64,000 bases of DNA from Acinetobacter sp. CFCC 10889 (GCF_003268395.1 NZ_LQXQ01000014.1:24735-88734); one strand, 5' to 3'. Shown: positions 47,172 through 60,265, counted from the first letter of the stretch. Notes: a model not told the origin generated them from the sequence alone. Made by a program: numbers and translations.

Positions 47172-47218
47172 CTTTATGTTTTACTATAAAAAATAGTAAA
47201 TTAACCTATAAATATTGG

Positions 47219-48028
47219 TTATTTAAGGCGAGAAGCTAACTCATCTGCAGTCATATATGCACCGATATGTTCACCCTCTGCATTATAAATCGCAGGTGTA
47301 CCATTCACGCCCATTTTCAAGCCAAGTTCGTACTGGGCACGAACAGGATTTTGACATGTTGCAGGTGGAAGCTGTGCACCTGCAATCGCTTGGTCAAACG
47401 CTGTCTGACGATCAGCACTACACCAGACACTTTCCATCGCAGGCATAAATTGTTCACCACGTGGCCATGCGATATAACGAACTTCAATGCCTTTGGCATT
47501 AATTTCAGGAATTTGCTCATGCAGTTTATGGCAATACGGGCAACTTGCATCAGTAAAGACGTAGATCACATGTTTGGTTTTGCCTTTAGCTGGGTAGACC
47601 AATAAATCTTCAGTTTTTAATTGTGATAAATGCTTTTTATTTTCGGCAGCTTGCAGTGATTCACCAATACTACTGAGTTCCTTGTCCCCTAAACGAATGA
47701 CATCACCTTGGATTAAATATTTACCATCACCTGTGGCATAGACAGAACTCATCCCTTCTAGGCTAACCCAGTATAAATTTGGCATTTCGGTGGGTTTTAC
47801 ATCCAAAATTTTGGCATTAATATTGGCTTTCTTAAAATGCCCTTGTAAGGTTTGGATCAAGCGTTGCTGTGCATTACGTTCAGTCAAATTTGATGCTTCG
47901 CCTGTCGCAGGTGCAGTCGCTGTTAAGGTATCATCTTTTTTTGCATCAGGAGATTTAGAGCAAGCGCTGAGTGCAAGACCACTCGTAAGCATACAAGCAA
48001 GCATTAATTTTGAATGTTTTAATTGCAT
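47219..48028 (-). CDS. dsbC: DsbC-type disulfide isomerase (putative lipoprotein)
   Basis: The 269-residue protein has an N-terminal signal ending in a lipobox-like LALSAC (Cys at about 22), a DsbC dimerisation domain (about 55-120) and a thioredoxin-fold domain with the CPYC active site (DASCPYCHKLH) and cis-Pro in NGTPAIY. It repairs wrong disulfides in the periplasm. Start ATG 48028 has AGAG upstream and gives a proper signal; earlier starts would spoil it. Lipid anchoring of DsbC is unusual compared with E. coli. Gene order xerD-dsbC-hom-thrC is kept. Confidence 0.9.
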   Translation of the reverse strand: MQLKHSKLMLACMLTSGLALSACSKSPDAKKDDTLTATAPATGEASNLTERNAQQRLIQTLQGHFKKANINAKILDVKPTEMPNLYWVSLEGMSSVYATGDGKYLIQGDVIRLGDKELSSIGESLQAAENKKHLSQLKTEDLLVYPAKGKTKHVIYVFTDASCPYCHKLHEQIPEINAKGIEVRYIAWPRGEQFMPAMESVWCSADRQTAFDQAIAGAQLPPATCQNPVRAQYELGLKMGVNGTPAIYNAEGEHIGAYMTADELASRLK

Positions 48029-48159
48029 AAATAACTCTTTTGGTTGTTCAGCATGATTTTTAGGAATGCATTTTGAGCGAATAAGCATAGCAAAAAAAAT
48101 CATGGTGTACGTTAAAACTTGATTAAGGGCGGTAAATTAGCGATATAAAAATTGATTGT

Positions 48160-49077
48160 TTAAGCACGTGGGTGATGTTGTGCATGAAGCTCTTGCATAC
48201 GTACTTGGGCAACATGAGTATAAATCTGTGTGGTAGATAGGTCACTATGTCCAAGTAACATTTGTACAACCCGTAAATCTGCGCCATGATTGAGTAAATG
48301 GGTTGCAAAGGCATGTCGAAGCGTATGAGGTGAGAGTTCAGTTTGAATACTGGCTTGCAAGGCGTAACGCTTAATTGCATACCAAAAATTTTGTCGACTC
48401 ATGATGCCACCATGTTGGGTCAAAAATAAGTAATCCGTGCTGCTCTTATACAGTTGAGCACGTGCTTCATTTAAATATTTTTCAACCCATTCACAGGCGA
48501 TTTGTCCTAAAGGCACTAAACGTTCTTTATTGCCTTTACCTACAATACGTAAATAACCTTGTTTTAAATTAATCAAATCCAAACGTAGATTTAGCAATTC
48601 ACTCACCCGTAAACCACAAGCGTATAAGACTTCTAACATGGCACGGTCACGTAGCCCTAAAGCTGTGTTTAAATCAGGCGCTTGAATTAAGGCATCAACA
48701 TCTTGTTCAGACAGGTCTTTCGGTAATGCTCGCCCAATTTTTGGGGTTTTATGCGCCACCATGGGGTTGTCTAAACGTATTTTTTGTTCACGTAAGAATT
48801 TATAAAATGAGCGTAATGCAGATAGACAACGCGCAATAGAGCGAGGGCTTTTCCCTTGTTTGGTCAAACTAATTGTTACATCTGAAATGTCATCATGTGA
48901 CCAGTCAGGTAAATATTGTGTTGAGCATTCACTGCATTGAATGAGATCAGATAAATAAGCGTTTCGAGTATGTGGGCTAACTGTTTGTGCAATTAAATAG
49001 TCTTTATAACCATTTAAAAAACTCAAATTTTCAGGAATGGTCACAGCCGTTGGAATGCGGGGTTTTTTATTGAGCAT
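48160..49077 (-). CDS. xerD: Tyrosine recombinase XerD
   Basis: A 305-residue site-specific recombinase that with XerC resolves chromosome dimers at dif. The N-terminal SAM-like domain (about 20-105) is followed by the catalytic domain. Its residues are R in CGLRVSELLNL, K in VGKGNKERLVPLG, H-x-x-R in LSPHTLRHAFATHLLNHG, H in LLGHSDLS and Tyr in TTQIYTHV. It is upstream of dsbC on the same strand. Confidence 0.94.
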   Translation of the reverse strand: MLNKKPRIPTAVTIPENLSFLNGYKDYLIAQTVSPHTRNAYLSDLIQCSECSTQYLPDWSHDDISDVTISLTKQGKSPRSIARCLSALRSFYKFLREQKIRLDNPMVAHKTPKIGRALPKDLSEQDVDALIQAPDLNTALGLRDRAMLEVLYACGLRVSELLNLRLDLINLKQGYLRIVGKGNKERLVPLGQIACEWVEKYLNEARAQLYKSSTDYLFLTQHGGIMSRQNFWYAIKRYALQASIQTELSPHTLRHAFATHLLNHGADLRVVQMLLGHSDLSTTQIYTHVAQVRMQELHAQHHPRA

Positions 49078-49152
49078 GAGTGAAATGAACTAAGCTTCTT
49101 AAATCTATAATGGCAATGTAGACCAAAAAAAAGTAGAAGTCGAATATGTGCA

Positions 49153-49210
49153 GAGAATGAGAATTGTAATCAAACCTTACTTGGTAATTATTCTCATTTG
49201 TATGTATAAT
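49153..49210 (+). promoter_or_regulatory. Fur-controlled promoter of the feo operon
   Basis: GAGAATGAGAATTGTAATC (49153-49171) and, on the other strand, AAATGAGAATAATTACC (about 49183-49199) resemble Fur boxes. TTGGTA (49181) and TATAAT (49205) make a -35/-10 pair with 18-bp spacing, overlapped by the second box. This fits iron repression of feoABC. Confidence 0.72.
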
Positions 49211-49247
49211 CGACCTAAATACCGTTTCTTTTTTAGGGTCAGTTGCA

Positions 49248-49517
49248 GTGCGTTTGTCAGAATTGAAAGTAAAGCAGACTGCTATTATTACTAAAGTTAA
49301 TCGAACATTAGCTGATAATTCAAGTCAACCCGATCTCGTTGCGAGTCGTTTAGAAACCTTAGGTTTTGTGCCTGGTACAACTGTGCAAGTAATTACCAAA
49401 GGTATTTTTGGGGGTGATCCGATTTTAATTCAGGTTGGATTTACCCGTTTTGCCTTACGTAAAATTGAAGCGGCACGTATTGAAATTGAACAAAATATAC
49501 AAGGAGCTTCCGCATGA
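49248..49517 (+). CDS. feoA: Ferrous iron transport protein FeoA
   Basis: An 89-residue SH3-like protein (MRLSELKVKQTAIITKV; RLETLGFVPGTTVQVITKG). FeoA is the small cytosolic partner of the FeoB iron channel. The start is GTG at 49248 with AGGGT upstream. It overlaps feoB by 4 bp and follows Fur-box-like sequences. Confidence 0.93.
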   Translation: MRLSELKVKQTAIITKVNRTLADNSSQPDLVASRLETLGFVPGTTVQVITKGIFGGDPILIQVGFTRFALRKIEAARIEIEQNIQGASA

Positions 49518-51376
49518 GCGAAACTTTAAGAGTTGCTTTGGTCGGAAATCCAAACTGCGGTAAAACCTCTCTTTTTAACCACTTAACAGGAACACGTCAA
49601 AAAGTTGCCAACTATGCAGGGGTGACAGTTGAACGTAAAGTTGGTGCATTTACCTTGCCTTCAGGGCGAGCAGTACGTGTGTTGGATTTACCTGGTGCAT
49701 ATAGTTTAAATGCAACCAGTCCTGATGAAGAGATTACCCGTGATGTGGTTTTAGGTAAAATTGCAGAAGAGCAAGAACAAGATGCTTTTTTGTGCGTGGT
49801 CGATGCCACCAACTTAAAATTACATTTAGGTTTAGTACTTGAAATTATTGCTCAAGGTAAGCCAATTTTACTTGTCTTGAACATGATGGATGAAGCACGT
49901 CGTCGTGGTATGCAGATCAGTACTGAGAAGCTCGCACAGCGTTTGGGTGTTCCTGTGGTGGAAACAGTTGCAGTGCGTAATGCAGGTATTGAAAACCTCA
50001 TGGGTGCACTGGATCAAGAGAAATTCCGTACACCTGACGCAGCACTAAGTGATGTGATTCTAACAGGTTCAAATCATGACAAAGTGACTCAGATCTTAAG
50101 AGATGTGGTGATTTTTGTTGATCAAGAAGATAAACGAACAGATGTTCTTGATAAAATATTTTTGCATCCTGTTTTAGGTTTAGCAAGTTTAGCATTGATG
50201 ATGTTTGTGGTGTTCCAAGCGGTGTTTGCTTGGGCAGAGCCGATCATGACCTTGATTGAAGATGCATTTGCATGGCTTGGTGAATTTGTTGGTCAATTCA
50301 TTTCTGCACCATTGCTCAATAGCCTTGTCGTTGATGGCGTGATTGCAGGTGCTGGTGGTGTTGTGGTGTTCTTGCCACAGATTTTGATTTTATTCTTCTT
50401 TATTTTGGTTTTGGAAGAATCAGGCTATTTACCACGTGCAGCATTCCTCTTAGATAAATTGATGTTCAAAGCGGGTTTAAGTGGTCGTTCATTTATTCCT
50501 TTGCTTTCAAGTTTTGCTTGCGCCGTACCGGGGATTATGGCGACCCGTAGTATTAGTGATCCACGAGATCGTTTAACCACGATTTTTGTGGCACCCCTGA
50601 TGACTTGTTCGGCACGTTTGCCTGTATATGCTTTGTTGATCGCAGCATTTATTCCATCGCAAACAGTATGGGGTTTCTTGAATTTACAAGGTTTGGTGCT
50701 CTTTGCTCTGTATATGTCAGGGATCGTCAGTGCCTTGATTGTTGCAACTGTTTTGAAGTTTTTCCAAAAAGATAAATCAGAACATGCCTTGTTAATGGAA
50801 CTACCGAGTTATCGTATTCCTGATGTGCAAAGTGTGTTGATTGGCTTGCTTGACCGTGCCAAGATCTTCTTAAAGCGTGTCGGTGGTATCATCTTCGCTT
50901 TGTCTATTTTGCTTTGGTTCTTGTGTACTTTCCCACAACCACCAGAAGGTGCAACTTTACCTGCAATTGATTATTCATTCGCTGGGATGCTTGGGCATTT
51001 GATGCAACCAATTTTTGCACCACTTGGTTTTAATTGGCAAATCTGTATTGCATTGATTCCAGCGATGGCAGCGCGTGAAGTCTTAGTGGCATCACTAGGT
51101 GTCGTGTATGCTTTGTCTGCAACAGATGAAGATGCAGTCTCTCAAGGTTTGTCACAATTGATCAGTCAGGGTGATTTGAGTTGGTCATTGGCAACAGGTC
51201 TGTCGTTATTGGTATGGTTTATTTATGCACCGCATTGTTTGGCGACATTAGCAACAGTGAAGCGTGAAACAGGTTCGTGGAAAACAGTAGCAGGTATGAC
51301 AGCTTATTTATTTGGCTTGGCATATTTGATGGCATTTTTAACTTATCAAATTGCATCACATTATTTCGGTGCTTAG
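49514..51376 (+). CDS. feoB: Ferrous iron transporter FeoB
   Basis: The 620-residue inner-membrane protein has an N-terminal G domain with G1 GNPNCGKTSLF, G3 DLPG and G4 LNMMDE, then two Gate/Nucleoside-recognition membrane halves (SSFACAVPGIMATRSI and AREVLVASLGVVYALS). It imports Fe2+ driven by nucleotide hydrolysis. It is shorter than E. coli FeoB (773), matching the compact Acinetobacter form. GGAGC precedes the ATG. Confidence 0.95.
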   Translation: MSETLRVALVGNPNCGKTSLFNHLTGTRQKVANYAGVTVERKVGAFTLPSGRAVRVLDLPGAYSLNATSPDEEITRDVVLGKIAEEQEQDAFLCVVDATNLKLHLGLVLEIIAQGKPILLVLNMMDEARRRGMQISTEKLAQRLGVPVVETVAVRNAGIENLMGALDQEKFRTPDAALSDVILTGSNHDKVTQILRDVVIFVDQEDKRTDVLDKIFLHPVLGLASLALMMFVVFQAVFAWAEPIMTLIEDAFAWLGEFVGQFISAPLLNSLVVDGVIAGAGGVVVFLPQILILFFFILVLEESGYLPRAAFLLDKLMFKAGLSGRSFIPLLSSFACAVPGIMATRSISDPRDRLTTIFVAPLMTCSARLPVYALLIAAFIPSQTVWGFLNLQGLVLFALYMSGIVSALIVATVLKFFQKDKSEHALLMELPSYRIPDVQSVLIGLLDRAKIFLKRVGGIIFALSILLWFLCTFPQPPEGATLPAIDYSFAGMLGHLMQPIFAPLGFNWQICIALIPAMAAREVLVASLGVVYALSATDEDAVSQGLSQLISQGDLSWSLATGLSLLVWFIYAPHCLATLATVKRETGSWKTVAGMTAYLFGLAYLMAFLTYQIASHYFGA

Positions 51377-51427
51377 GTTTTAATCGTATAGCGTTCAAGA
51401 TTTTGGGCAATCAGTGAGGAATTTGAA

Positions 51428-51676
51428 ATGATTCAATTTTTGATTATTGCAGCATTGGTGGTTTGGAGTGCAATTTTTGTATTTAAGAACGTATTTCCCA
51501 AATCAGCCTATTCAGTATTTTCTAAACTTGCCCAATTTTGCCGATCTAAAGGTTGGAATAGTTTAGCAAAATGGATTCAACCTGCGATGGTGGCGGGTTG
51601 TGGCGGTGGGTGTGGTTGTTCAACTAGTGATGCACCTGCGAAAAAAGCTGAAGTTCAAGCGGTAAAGTGGAAATAA
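51428..51676 (+). CDS. FeoB-associated Cys-rich membrane protein
   Basis: The 82-residue protein has one N-terminal membrane span (about 3-20, FLIIAALVVWSAIFVF), a basic middle, and a Gly/Cys cluster (AGCGGGCGCSTSD) near the C-terminus. Small proteins with such a cluster follow feoB in many gammaproteobacteria and take the place of FeoC. The cysteines may bind iron or an Fe-S centre. A terminator closes the operon 19 bp later. Confidence 0.82.
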   Translation: MIQFLIIAALVVWSAIFVFKNVFPKSAYSVFSKLAQFCRSKGWNSLAKWIQPAMVAGCGGGCGCSTSDAPAKKAEVQAVKWK

Positions 51677-51694
51677 AAGCTCTTAAATTGTTTA

Positions 51695-51725
51695 AAAGCC
51701 ATTCTGATAGTAGAGTGGCTTTTTT
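51695..51725 (+). terminator. Rho-independent terminator of the feo operon
   Basis: AAAGCCATTCT pairs with AGAGTGGCTTT (one mismatch-type pair) around 6 nt, then TTTTTT. It lies within a possible extension of the next gene, which argues for the later start of that gene. Confidence 0.8.
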
Positions 51726-51741
51726 ATTTGGATGTATAAAA

Positions 51742-52137
51742 ATGAAAAATAAAATGCGAAAAATAACAGTCAATAACATTGTTTATTTATACAGAATTCA
51801 ATCGAGATATTATGGTGATAACACGGCAGTTGTAACGCTGAGAATTTATATGGAAGGTTGTCGAAATGCACCTTATATCATGGGCTTTCAGTGTTTTGAG
51901 GGAAATTATGATGGTGCAGTTTTAGCGGTAGGGACAACCGTATTCAATACACAAACCCATCTCACAGAATATGTTAATTTGCATCGTCCTTATTTTGTCC
52001 GCTTATGCATTTTAAAAGCCTTGGAAGAGGGTTGGGATGCTTCAGAAAAACAAATCAACAATGATGGGATGCAGTTTTTGTCTGAGCTTAATCTGGATAT
52101 TTCCAAAATTATGCCTAAAGCAACTCAGATTGAATGA
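51742..52137 (+). CDS. Protein of unknown function
   Basis: A 131-residue cytosolic protein starting MKNKMRKITVNNIVYLYRIQ, alpha/beta in pattern (YMEGCRNAPYIMGFQCFEG, YFVRLCILKALEEGWDAS), with no known motif. An in-frame start at 51667 would read through the feo terminator, so 51742 or 51754 is preferred. It is a small conserved-type hypothetical and is not part of the feo unit. Confidence 0.65.
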   Translation: MKNKMRKITVNNIVYLYRIQSRYYGDNTAVVTLRIYMEGCRNAPYIMGFQCFEGNYDGAVLAVGTTVFNTQTHLTEYVNLHRPYFVRLCILKALEEGWDASEKQINNDGMQFLSELNLDISKIMPKATQIE

Positions 52138-52157
52138 TACAGTTTGGTAAAATATGA

Positions 52158-53621
<1,464 letters not shown>

Positions 53622-53643
53622 AAAAAATCATAAGGATGTACGT

Positions 53644-54867
53644 ATGGCTGGGTTTGCTCAGACAACAGTCAGTAAAATTACAGCGGTGTGTGAACGTTGG
53701 GTTCCTAAAATTCCTGCGGAAATTACACCTCGTAATTTACTTATTTTTTGTGTCATTTCACTTTTATGTTTGGGTACGGTAATGGTGGCTTCAGCCTCTA
53801 TGCCGTATGCAGAACGTATGCATGAAGCGCCATTTCACTATGTGATTCGTCACACGATTTCGATTGTGGTTGCCGCAGTTGCTGCTGCGATCACTTATCG
53901 TATTAGTCTAAATGTATGGTTTAAAAATACGTTTTTACTTTGGTTTGTCACCATCTTATTGCTTGCAGCGGTACTTGTTGTGGGGACTGAGGTAAATGGT
54001 TCGACACGTTGGATTCGAATAGCAGGTTTTACCTTGCAGGCAACAGAAGTTGCAAAAGTGGTGATGATTATTTTCACTGCGGACTATGTAGTGCGCCGTT
54101 CAACTGAGGTGAAATATGGTTGGGCAGGTTTCTTTGTCTTAAAGAGTTGGAAAGGGCTTGGGCGACTGGCTGTGGTGATGGGGTTAACTGTATTGTTAAT
54201 TTTGCTAGAACCAGATTTAGGTGCAACCGTTGTAATCGCTGCTTCGATGCTGGGTGTTTTTTTCCTTGCGGGTGCACCAGCTATTCAGTTCGGTATTGCA
54301 TTTGGGGCGATTATCACCGCATTTATCTTCTTGATTATTTTAGAGCCATATCGTTTAAGTCGTTTGATGTCATTCTCAAATCCTTGGGAAGATCCATTGG
54401 GTACAGGTTATCAATTGTCCAATGCATTGATGGCATTTGGACGTGGTGAGTGGACAGGTGTGGGCTTAGGGCACAGTATCCAAAAAATGGCGTATTTACC
54501 TGAAGCACATACCGACTTTATGTTGGCAATTTTGGGTGAAGAATTTGGTTTCTTTGGTATTACCACTGTTTTAGTTTTATCTTTCGGCATGTTGTTTTGT
54601 TGTATTCGCATTGCACATCGTGCCTTGAAGCATCAATATTTACGAGCAGGTTATTTGGCGTATGGCATTAGTATCATTTTCTTATTACAGATTTTGGTAA
54701 ATGCAGGCATGAACATGGGCATGTTGCCAACCAAAGGTTTGACTTTGCCCTTCATTAGTTATGGTGGTTCATCGTTGATTATGTGTGCAGTGATGATCAG
54801 TTTGATTTTGAAAATTGATGCCACAACACGTATTTCTAATCCGTCCAAAGAAGAATCAAGTTTCTAA
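53644..54867 (+). CDS. ftsW: Peptidoglycan glycosyltransferase FtsW
   Basis: A 407-residue SEDS protein with ten membrane spans that polymerises septal glycan strands with FtsI. Marks include NGSTRWIRIAGFTLQATEVAKV, LLEPDLGATVVIAA and the loop AHTDFMLAILGEEFGF. AAGGATG precedes the ATG, and it lies directly after murD. The C-terminal tail (SNPSKEESSF) is short. Confidence 0.94.
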   Translation: MAGFAQTTVSKITAVCERWVPKIPAEITPRNLLIFCVISLLCLGTVMVASASMPYAERMHEAPFHYVIRHTISIVVAAVAAAITYRISLNVWFKNTFLLWFVTILLLAAVLVVGTEVNGSTRWIRIAGFTLQATEVAKVVMIIFTADYVVRRSTEVKYGWAGFFVLKSWKGLGRLAVVMGLTVLLILLEPDLGATVVIAASMLGVFFLAGAPAIQFGIAFGAIITAFIFLIILEPYRLSRLMSFSNPWEDPLGTGYQLSNALMAFGRGEWTGVGLGHSIQKMAYLPEAHTDFMLAILGEEFGFFGITTVLVLSFGMLFCCIRIAHRALKHQYLRAGYLAYGISIIFLLQILVNAGMNMGMLPTKGLTLPFISYGGSSLIMCAVMISLILKIDATTRISNPSKEESSF

Positions 54868-54929
54868 ATTTGATTATTGAAAATTTAGCTTGAAGCATGG
54901 TGCTATGAATGAATATTCTAGCGCCATTT

Positions 54930-55868
54930 TTATTGGAAAATACCTTGAATTTCGGTTCCTTTTGGAATGCGTTGAATATCCCATTGAGCGATTGCTTGAG
55001 CAAGCATTTTGTGTGGTTGGTCAATATCCACAGCACTTTGTCCTAATGCTAAAATTGCTTGTTGTAGAAGTTGAGGTGCATTTTGAATATTAAGAGCTTG
55101 TGCCAAATTTTGTTTAGACAGTTTTTGCCCTTGATCATTCATCGCTAGAGGAAGGTGCATATATTCTAATTGTGGGTAGCCGAGACACTGTCCAAGCCAG
55201 ATTTGTCGTTCAGTATTGTCCAAAAGATCTGCACCACGTACCACATGGGTCATGCCTTGCAGAAAATCATCTACAACCACAGCCAATTGATAATTGATAA
55301 TGCCATCACGGCGTTTTAAAACAAAATCACCTAAATCATGCTGTAGATTTGAACAATGTTGACCTTGTAGGCGATCTTCAAAACAGATGTTCTGATCGCT
55401 GACTTTGATGCGAATGGCTTGATGCTCAAAGTCTAAATGTTTGTCACGGCAAGTACCGCTATAGATATGATTTGAACCCAACATTTTGCGGGTACATTCA
55501 CAGGCATAGACGAGGTTTTTTTGTTTGAGCTGCTGAATGACAGCTTCATAAATGTCTAAACGCTCTTTTTGATAAATGATCTCGACATCGGATTCAAATT
55601 CAAAAGCATCTAAACATTGTAGAATGTGTTGTTCGCTGTTGGGGTAGATTCGAGGGATATCGGTATCTTCAATGCGAACAATCCATTGTCCATGATGCGC
55701 TTTGGCATCACAATAACTAGCAACAGCTGTAATCAAAGACCCAAAGTGTAAAGGACCAGTTGGCGATGGCGCGAACCGTCCCTTATATGAGCAGCGATTA
55801 AGCAAAGCATCGCTTTGCCGCTGCGCAAGAGCCAAGCTGTGCTTGGCTGAGATATCATTAACAGTCAC
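54930..55868 (-). CDS. gluQ: Glutamyl-Q tRNA(Asp) synthetase
   Basis: A 312-residue catalytic-core paralogue of glutamyl-tRNA synthetase that attaches glutamate to queuosine of tRNA-Asp. The HIGH-like motif is FAPSPTGPLHFGSL, zinc cysteines are in YACECTRKML and GTCRDKHL, and the KMSKS-like motif is KLSKQN. It has no anticodon-binding domain, as expected. The start appears to be GTG, 2 bp after the dksA stop; the gluQ-dksA linkage is classic. About 28 residues precede the core, longer than usual. Confidence 0.93.
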   Translation of the reverse strand: MTVNDISAKHSLALAQRQSDALLNRCSYKGRFAPSPTGPLHFGSLITAVASYCDAKAHHGQWIVRIEDTDIPRIYPNSEQHILQCLDAFEFESDVEIIYQKERLDIYEAVIQQLKQKNLVYACECTRKMLGSNHIYSGTCRDKHLDFEHQAIRIKVSDQNICFEDRLQGQHCSNLQHDLGDFVLKRRDGIINYQLAVVVDDFLQGMTHVVRGADLLDNTERQIWLGQCLGYPQLEYMHLPLAMNDQGQKLSKQNLAQALNIQNAPQLLQQAILALGQSAVDIDQPHKMLAQAIAQWDIQRIPKGTEIQGIFQ

Positions 55869-55870
55869 AA

Positions 55871-56398
55871 TTAACCGTTATTTTGCTTCTCTTTGATCTC
55901 TGCAAGTGTTTTACAGTCGATACATAAAGTCGCTGTTGGACGTGCTTCTAAGCGACGCAAGCCAATCTCGATACCACAAGTTTCACAGAAACCATAGTCA
56001 TCATTTTTAATCGCTTCAATTGACTGCTCAATTTTACGGATCAATTTACGTTCACGATCACGGGTACGTAGTTCAATCGCAAATTCTTCTTCCTGTGTTG
56101 CACGGTCATTGACATCAGGTAGGGAAGAAGACTCATCTTGCATCGTATTTAAAGTACGGTCTACTTCAGACATTAACTCAGCTTTCCATGCAAGTAAAAT
56201 CTTGCGGAAATGCTCAAGTTGCCCTTCAGACATATATTCTTCATTTTTCTTTGGCTGATAAGGCTCAATACCAAAAAGACTTGCAGTGCTACCGCCTTCA
56301 GCCGCTTTTGGTTTGGTTTTTCGTACGCGTTTTACAGTCTTGTCGTCCAAAACATCGGTTTGTTCGTCCAAGACTTGGTTTTGGTTGTCATTCGCCAT
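55871..56398 (-). CDS. dksA: RNA polymerase-binding transcription factor DksA
   Basis: A 175-residue DksA with an extended basic/acidic N-terminus (1-50), a coiled coil whose tip bears LPDVNDRATQ (D-x-x-D-x-A, the RNA polymerase secondary-channel contact), and a four-cysteine zinc finger (CETCG and CIDC). It acts with ppGpp on rRNA and amino-acid promoters. ATG 56398 fits the GAGGA spacing; the ATG three codons earlier touches that ribosome-binding site. Confidence 0.94.
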   Translation of the reverse strand: MANDNQNQVLDEQTDVLDDKTVKRVRKTKPKAAEGGSTASLFGIEPYQPKKNEEYMSEGQLEHFRKILLAWKAELMSEVDRTLNTMQDESSSLPDVNDRATQEEEFAIELRTRDRERKLIRKIEQSIEAIKNDDYGFCETCGIEIGLRRLEARPTATLCIDCKTLAEIKEKQNNG

Positions 56399-56606
56399 AA
56401 AGGGCATTCCTCATCATATACGTATGGTTATACGTAAAAAATATGGTGATATGCAAGTATTTTTATCGCTACCGATAGAATGCTGCTATCGGGGGGCGTC
56501 ATCATATAGACTTTTTCATCAAGATGAAAGCAGTCAAACTTGCAATTTCGCACTCAAAGTCCATTTAAGGTGGAATAACTTAAAGCAAAATTGTTGAAAT
56601 GAAAAG

Positions 56607-57416
56607 CTAATAACCTGAAATTTCATCATTTATTATTTTGTTATAGTCTTTTAGGCGGAAAACAGTGCTTTCAAATTGCCCATCAGATTTTAAATGTAAA
56701 TAACGATAACCAGGTGCTGTATCATCTAACGCAAAATTTTTACTTAAAGGTTTAAATTGAGCACAGGTTGCAGGCGTTGATAAAAATTGAATATTTTCCC
56801 AAACTGTTAAAGATTCTTGATGAACGTGTCCAAACAATACTGCTTTAATATTGGTAAATTGTGACAATACGTTGGTTAAATGCTCAGTATTTTTGAGTTT
56901 GTGTTGATCGATCCAATCAGAATGCATATCTACAGGATGATGATGGCAAGCTAAAATCACAAATTTATCTTGAATACGAGTGAGTAAGTTTTCTAAATGA
57001 TTGAGTTGTTCAGCCTGAATCCAGCCATCCACTTTATGAGGAACAGCACTGTTGAGTAAAATAATACACCAATCTCCAATTTCTACACATGCAGGTTTAG
57101 GATTAGGCACTAAAAAGGGAAATAAATTGATGTCATCATGATTTCCCGGAATTTGGAAAAAGGGAATACCTAAACTACGCATATAGTTTTGATAGCGCTG
57201 ATAGGTTTCAGTGGTTGCTTGCTGCGCAAGATCGCCAGTATGTACAATCGCATCAATACGTGGATGTTCTTGTAAAATTTGCGCAATAACAGCATGAAAG
57301 TTTTGTTCAGGAAAGATTCCAATAAAACTTTCATTGGGGTCAGTCATTAAATGTGTATCAGTAATTTGAATAATGACATGATCTTGGCGTTTTGAGATGA
57401 TCTTATATTTGGACAT
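56607..57416 (-). CDS. cpdA: 3',5'-cyclic-AMP phosphodiesterase CpdA-like
   Basis: A 269-residue metallophosphoesterase with the metal ligands in order: ITDTHLM, HTGDLAQ, IPGNHDD, ACHHHP and LFGHVHQ. CpdA-type enzymes hydrolyse cAMP. ATG at 57416 follows GGAGATGAC; the frame extends further upstream but would overlap the NUDIX gene by 40 bp. The NUDIX gene directly upstream is the common partner (nudF-cpdA). Confidence 0.9.
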   Translation of the reverse strand: MSKYKIISKRQDHVIIQITDTHLMTDPNESFIGIFPEQNFHAVIAQILQEHPRIDAIVHTGDLAQQATTETYQRYQNYMRSLGIPFFQIPGNHDDINLFPFLVPNPKPACVEIGDWCIILLNSAVPHKVDGWIQAEQLNHLENLLTRIQDKFVILACHHHPVDMHSDWIDQHKLKNTEHLTNVLSQFTNIKAVLFGHVHQESLTVWENIQFLSTPATCAQFKPLSKNFALDDTAPGYRYLHLKSDGQFESTVFRLKDYNKIINDEISGY

Positions 57417-57427
57417 GTCATCTCCTT

Positions 57428-58072
57428 CTACATTATATTGAGTAATGCAATGCGTTGTTTTAACCATTGCAATGCAATAATAATAGGTGCATTACATAGA
57501 CGAGTTCCAGTAAGCAACTCATCTAAAACAGAATAATCTAAAATATGCAGTTGGATATTTTCACCTTCATCAGCAACACCAAAAACACCACCTACTGTTG
57601 GCAGTTCTGCTTGTGCGGTATAAAGGTGGAAAATCTCATCACATGCACCAGCTGATGGATAAAAACTAAAAATATGTTGTAGTTGGCTGAGTTCACAGCC
57701 CGATTCTTCTAAACTTTCTCTACGAATACAGGCTTCAGGTGATTCATCACCATCAAGTACGCCTGCAATAATTTCAATTTGCCAAGGTGATACAGGATCA
57801 TTCATTGCCCCAACACGAAATTGTTCAATTAAGGCAAATTTTTGTTGTTGATCATTGTAGATCAGTACGCCAGCAGCTTGTTTACGTTGAATCAGTTCAC
57901 GTTGAATGGGTGCTATATAGGTTGTTTGGTTAAACAGACGATGTCTTAAACTGACTTTTTCGACACGTATAAAACCTGAATACAATATTTCACGAGATTG
58001 TATTTCAACATCTTGATGAGAATAAGTCGCACATTGGGTAATATTCATGAATAAAAAATTAGGATGAAACAT
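57428..58072 (-). CDS. nudF: NUDIX ADP-ribose diphosphatase NudF-like
   Basis: A 214-residue hydrolase splitting ADP-ribose to AMP and ribose phosphate. The N-terminal DVEIQSREILYSGFIRVEKV and the Nudix box GVLDGDESPEACIRRESLEE with the following SG match NudF. ATG 58072 (AGGATGGA upstream) is used; ATG at 58048 is an alternative without a visible site. It is the first gene of a unit with cpdA. Confidence 0.9.
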   Translation of the reverse strand: MFHPNFLFMNITQCATYSHQDVEIQSREILYSGFIRVEKVSLRHRLFNQTTYIAPIQRELIQRKQAAGVLIYNDQQQKFALIEQFRVGAMNDPVSPWQIEIIAGVLDGDESPEACIRRESLEESGCELSQLQHIFSFYPSAGACDEIFHLYTAQAELPTVGGVFGVADEGENIQLHILDYSVLDELLTGTRLCNAPIIIALQWLKQRIALLNIM

Positions 58073-58125
58073 AGTCGTTCCATCCTAACGGAGAATTGAT
58101 CAAAGACAAATCATTTTTTAATGCT

Positions 58126-60084
<1,959 letters not shown>

Positions 60085-60173
60085 CTATTATCTGGCATTT
60101 ATTCACAGTTTTATGGAGTGAATAAATGGTATTTCTACTGAAACAGATAAATCTGGAGCTGTGGTTTTCAGAC

Positions 60174-60265
60174 TGGCTTGATTCCTACGCAGGTTTTAAC
60201 CTGATCAGGTTCAACGGTACTCATCTTCATTAGATGATCTCAGCGAGGGAATACTCGCGCTCCGT
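60174..60265 (-). promoter_or_regulatory. TPP riboswitch (THI element) of thiC
   Basis: On the minus strand the conserved parts appear in order: TCGCTGAGATC, a variable hairpin with ATCATCTAATGAAGATGAG, TACCGTTGAACCTGATCAGG, and TTAAAACCTGCGTAGGAATC. CTGAGA, ACCTGATCAGGTTA and GCGTAGGAA are the canonical TPP-aptamer blocks. Binding of thiamine pyrophosphate should reduce thiC expression. Confidence 0.93.

Noticed and set aside
51667..51741. Start of the unknown gene at 51667
   Set aside because: It would overlap the Cys-rich feo gene and pass through a strong terminator hairpin; the ATG at 51742 is free of both.
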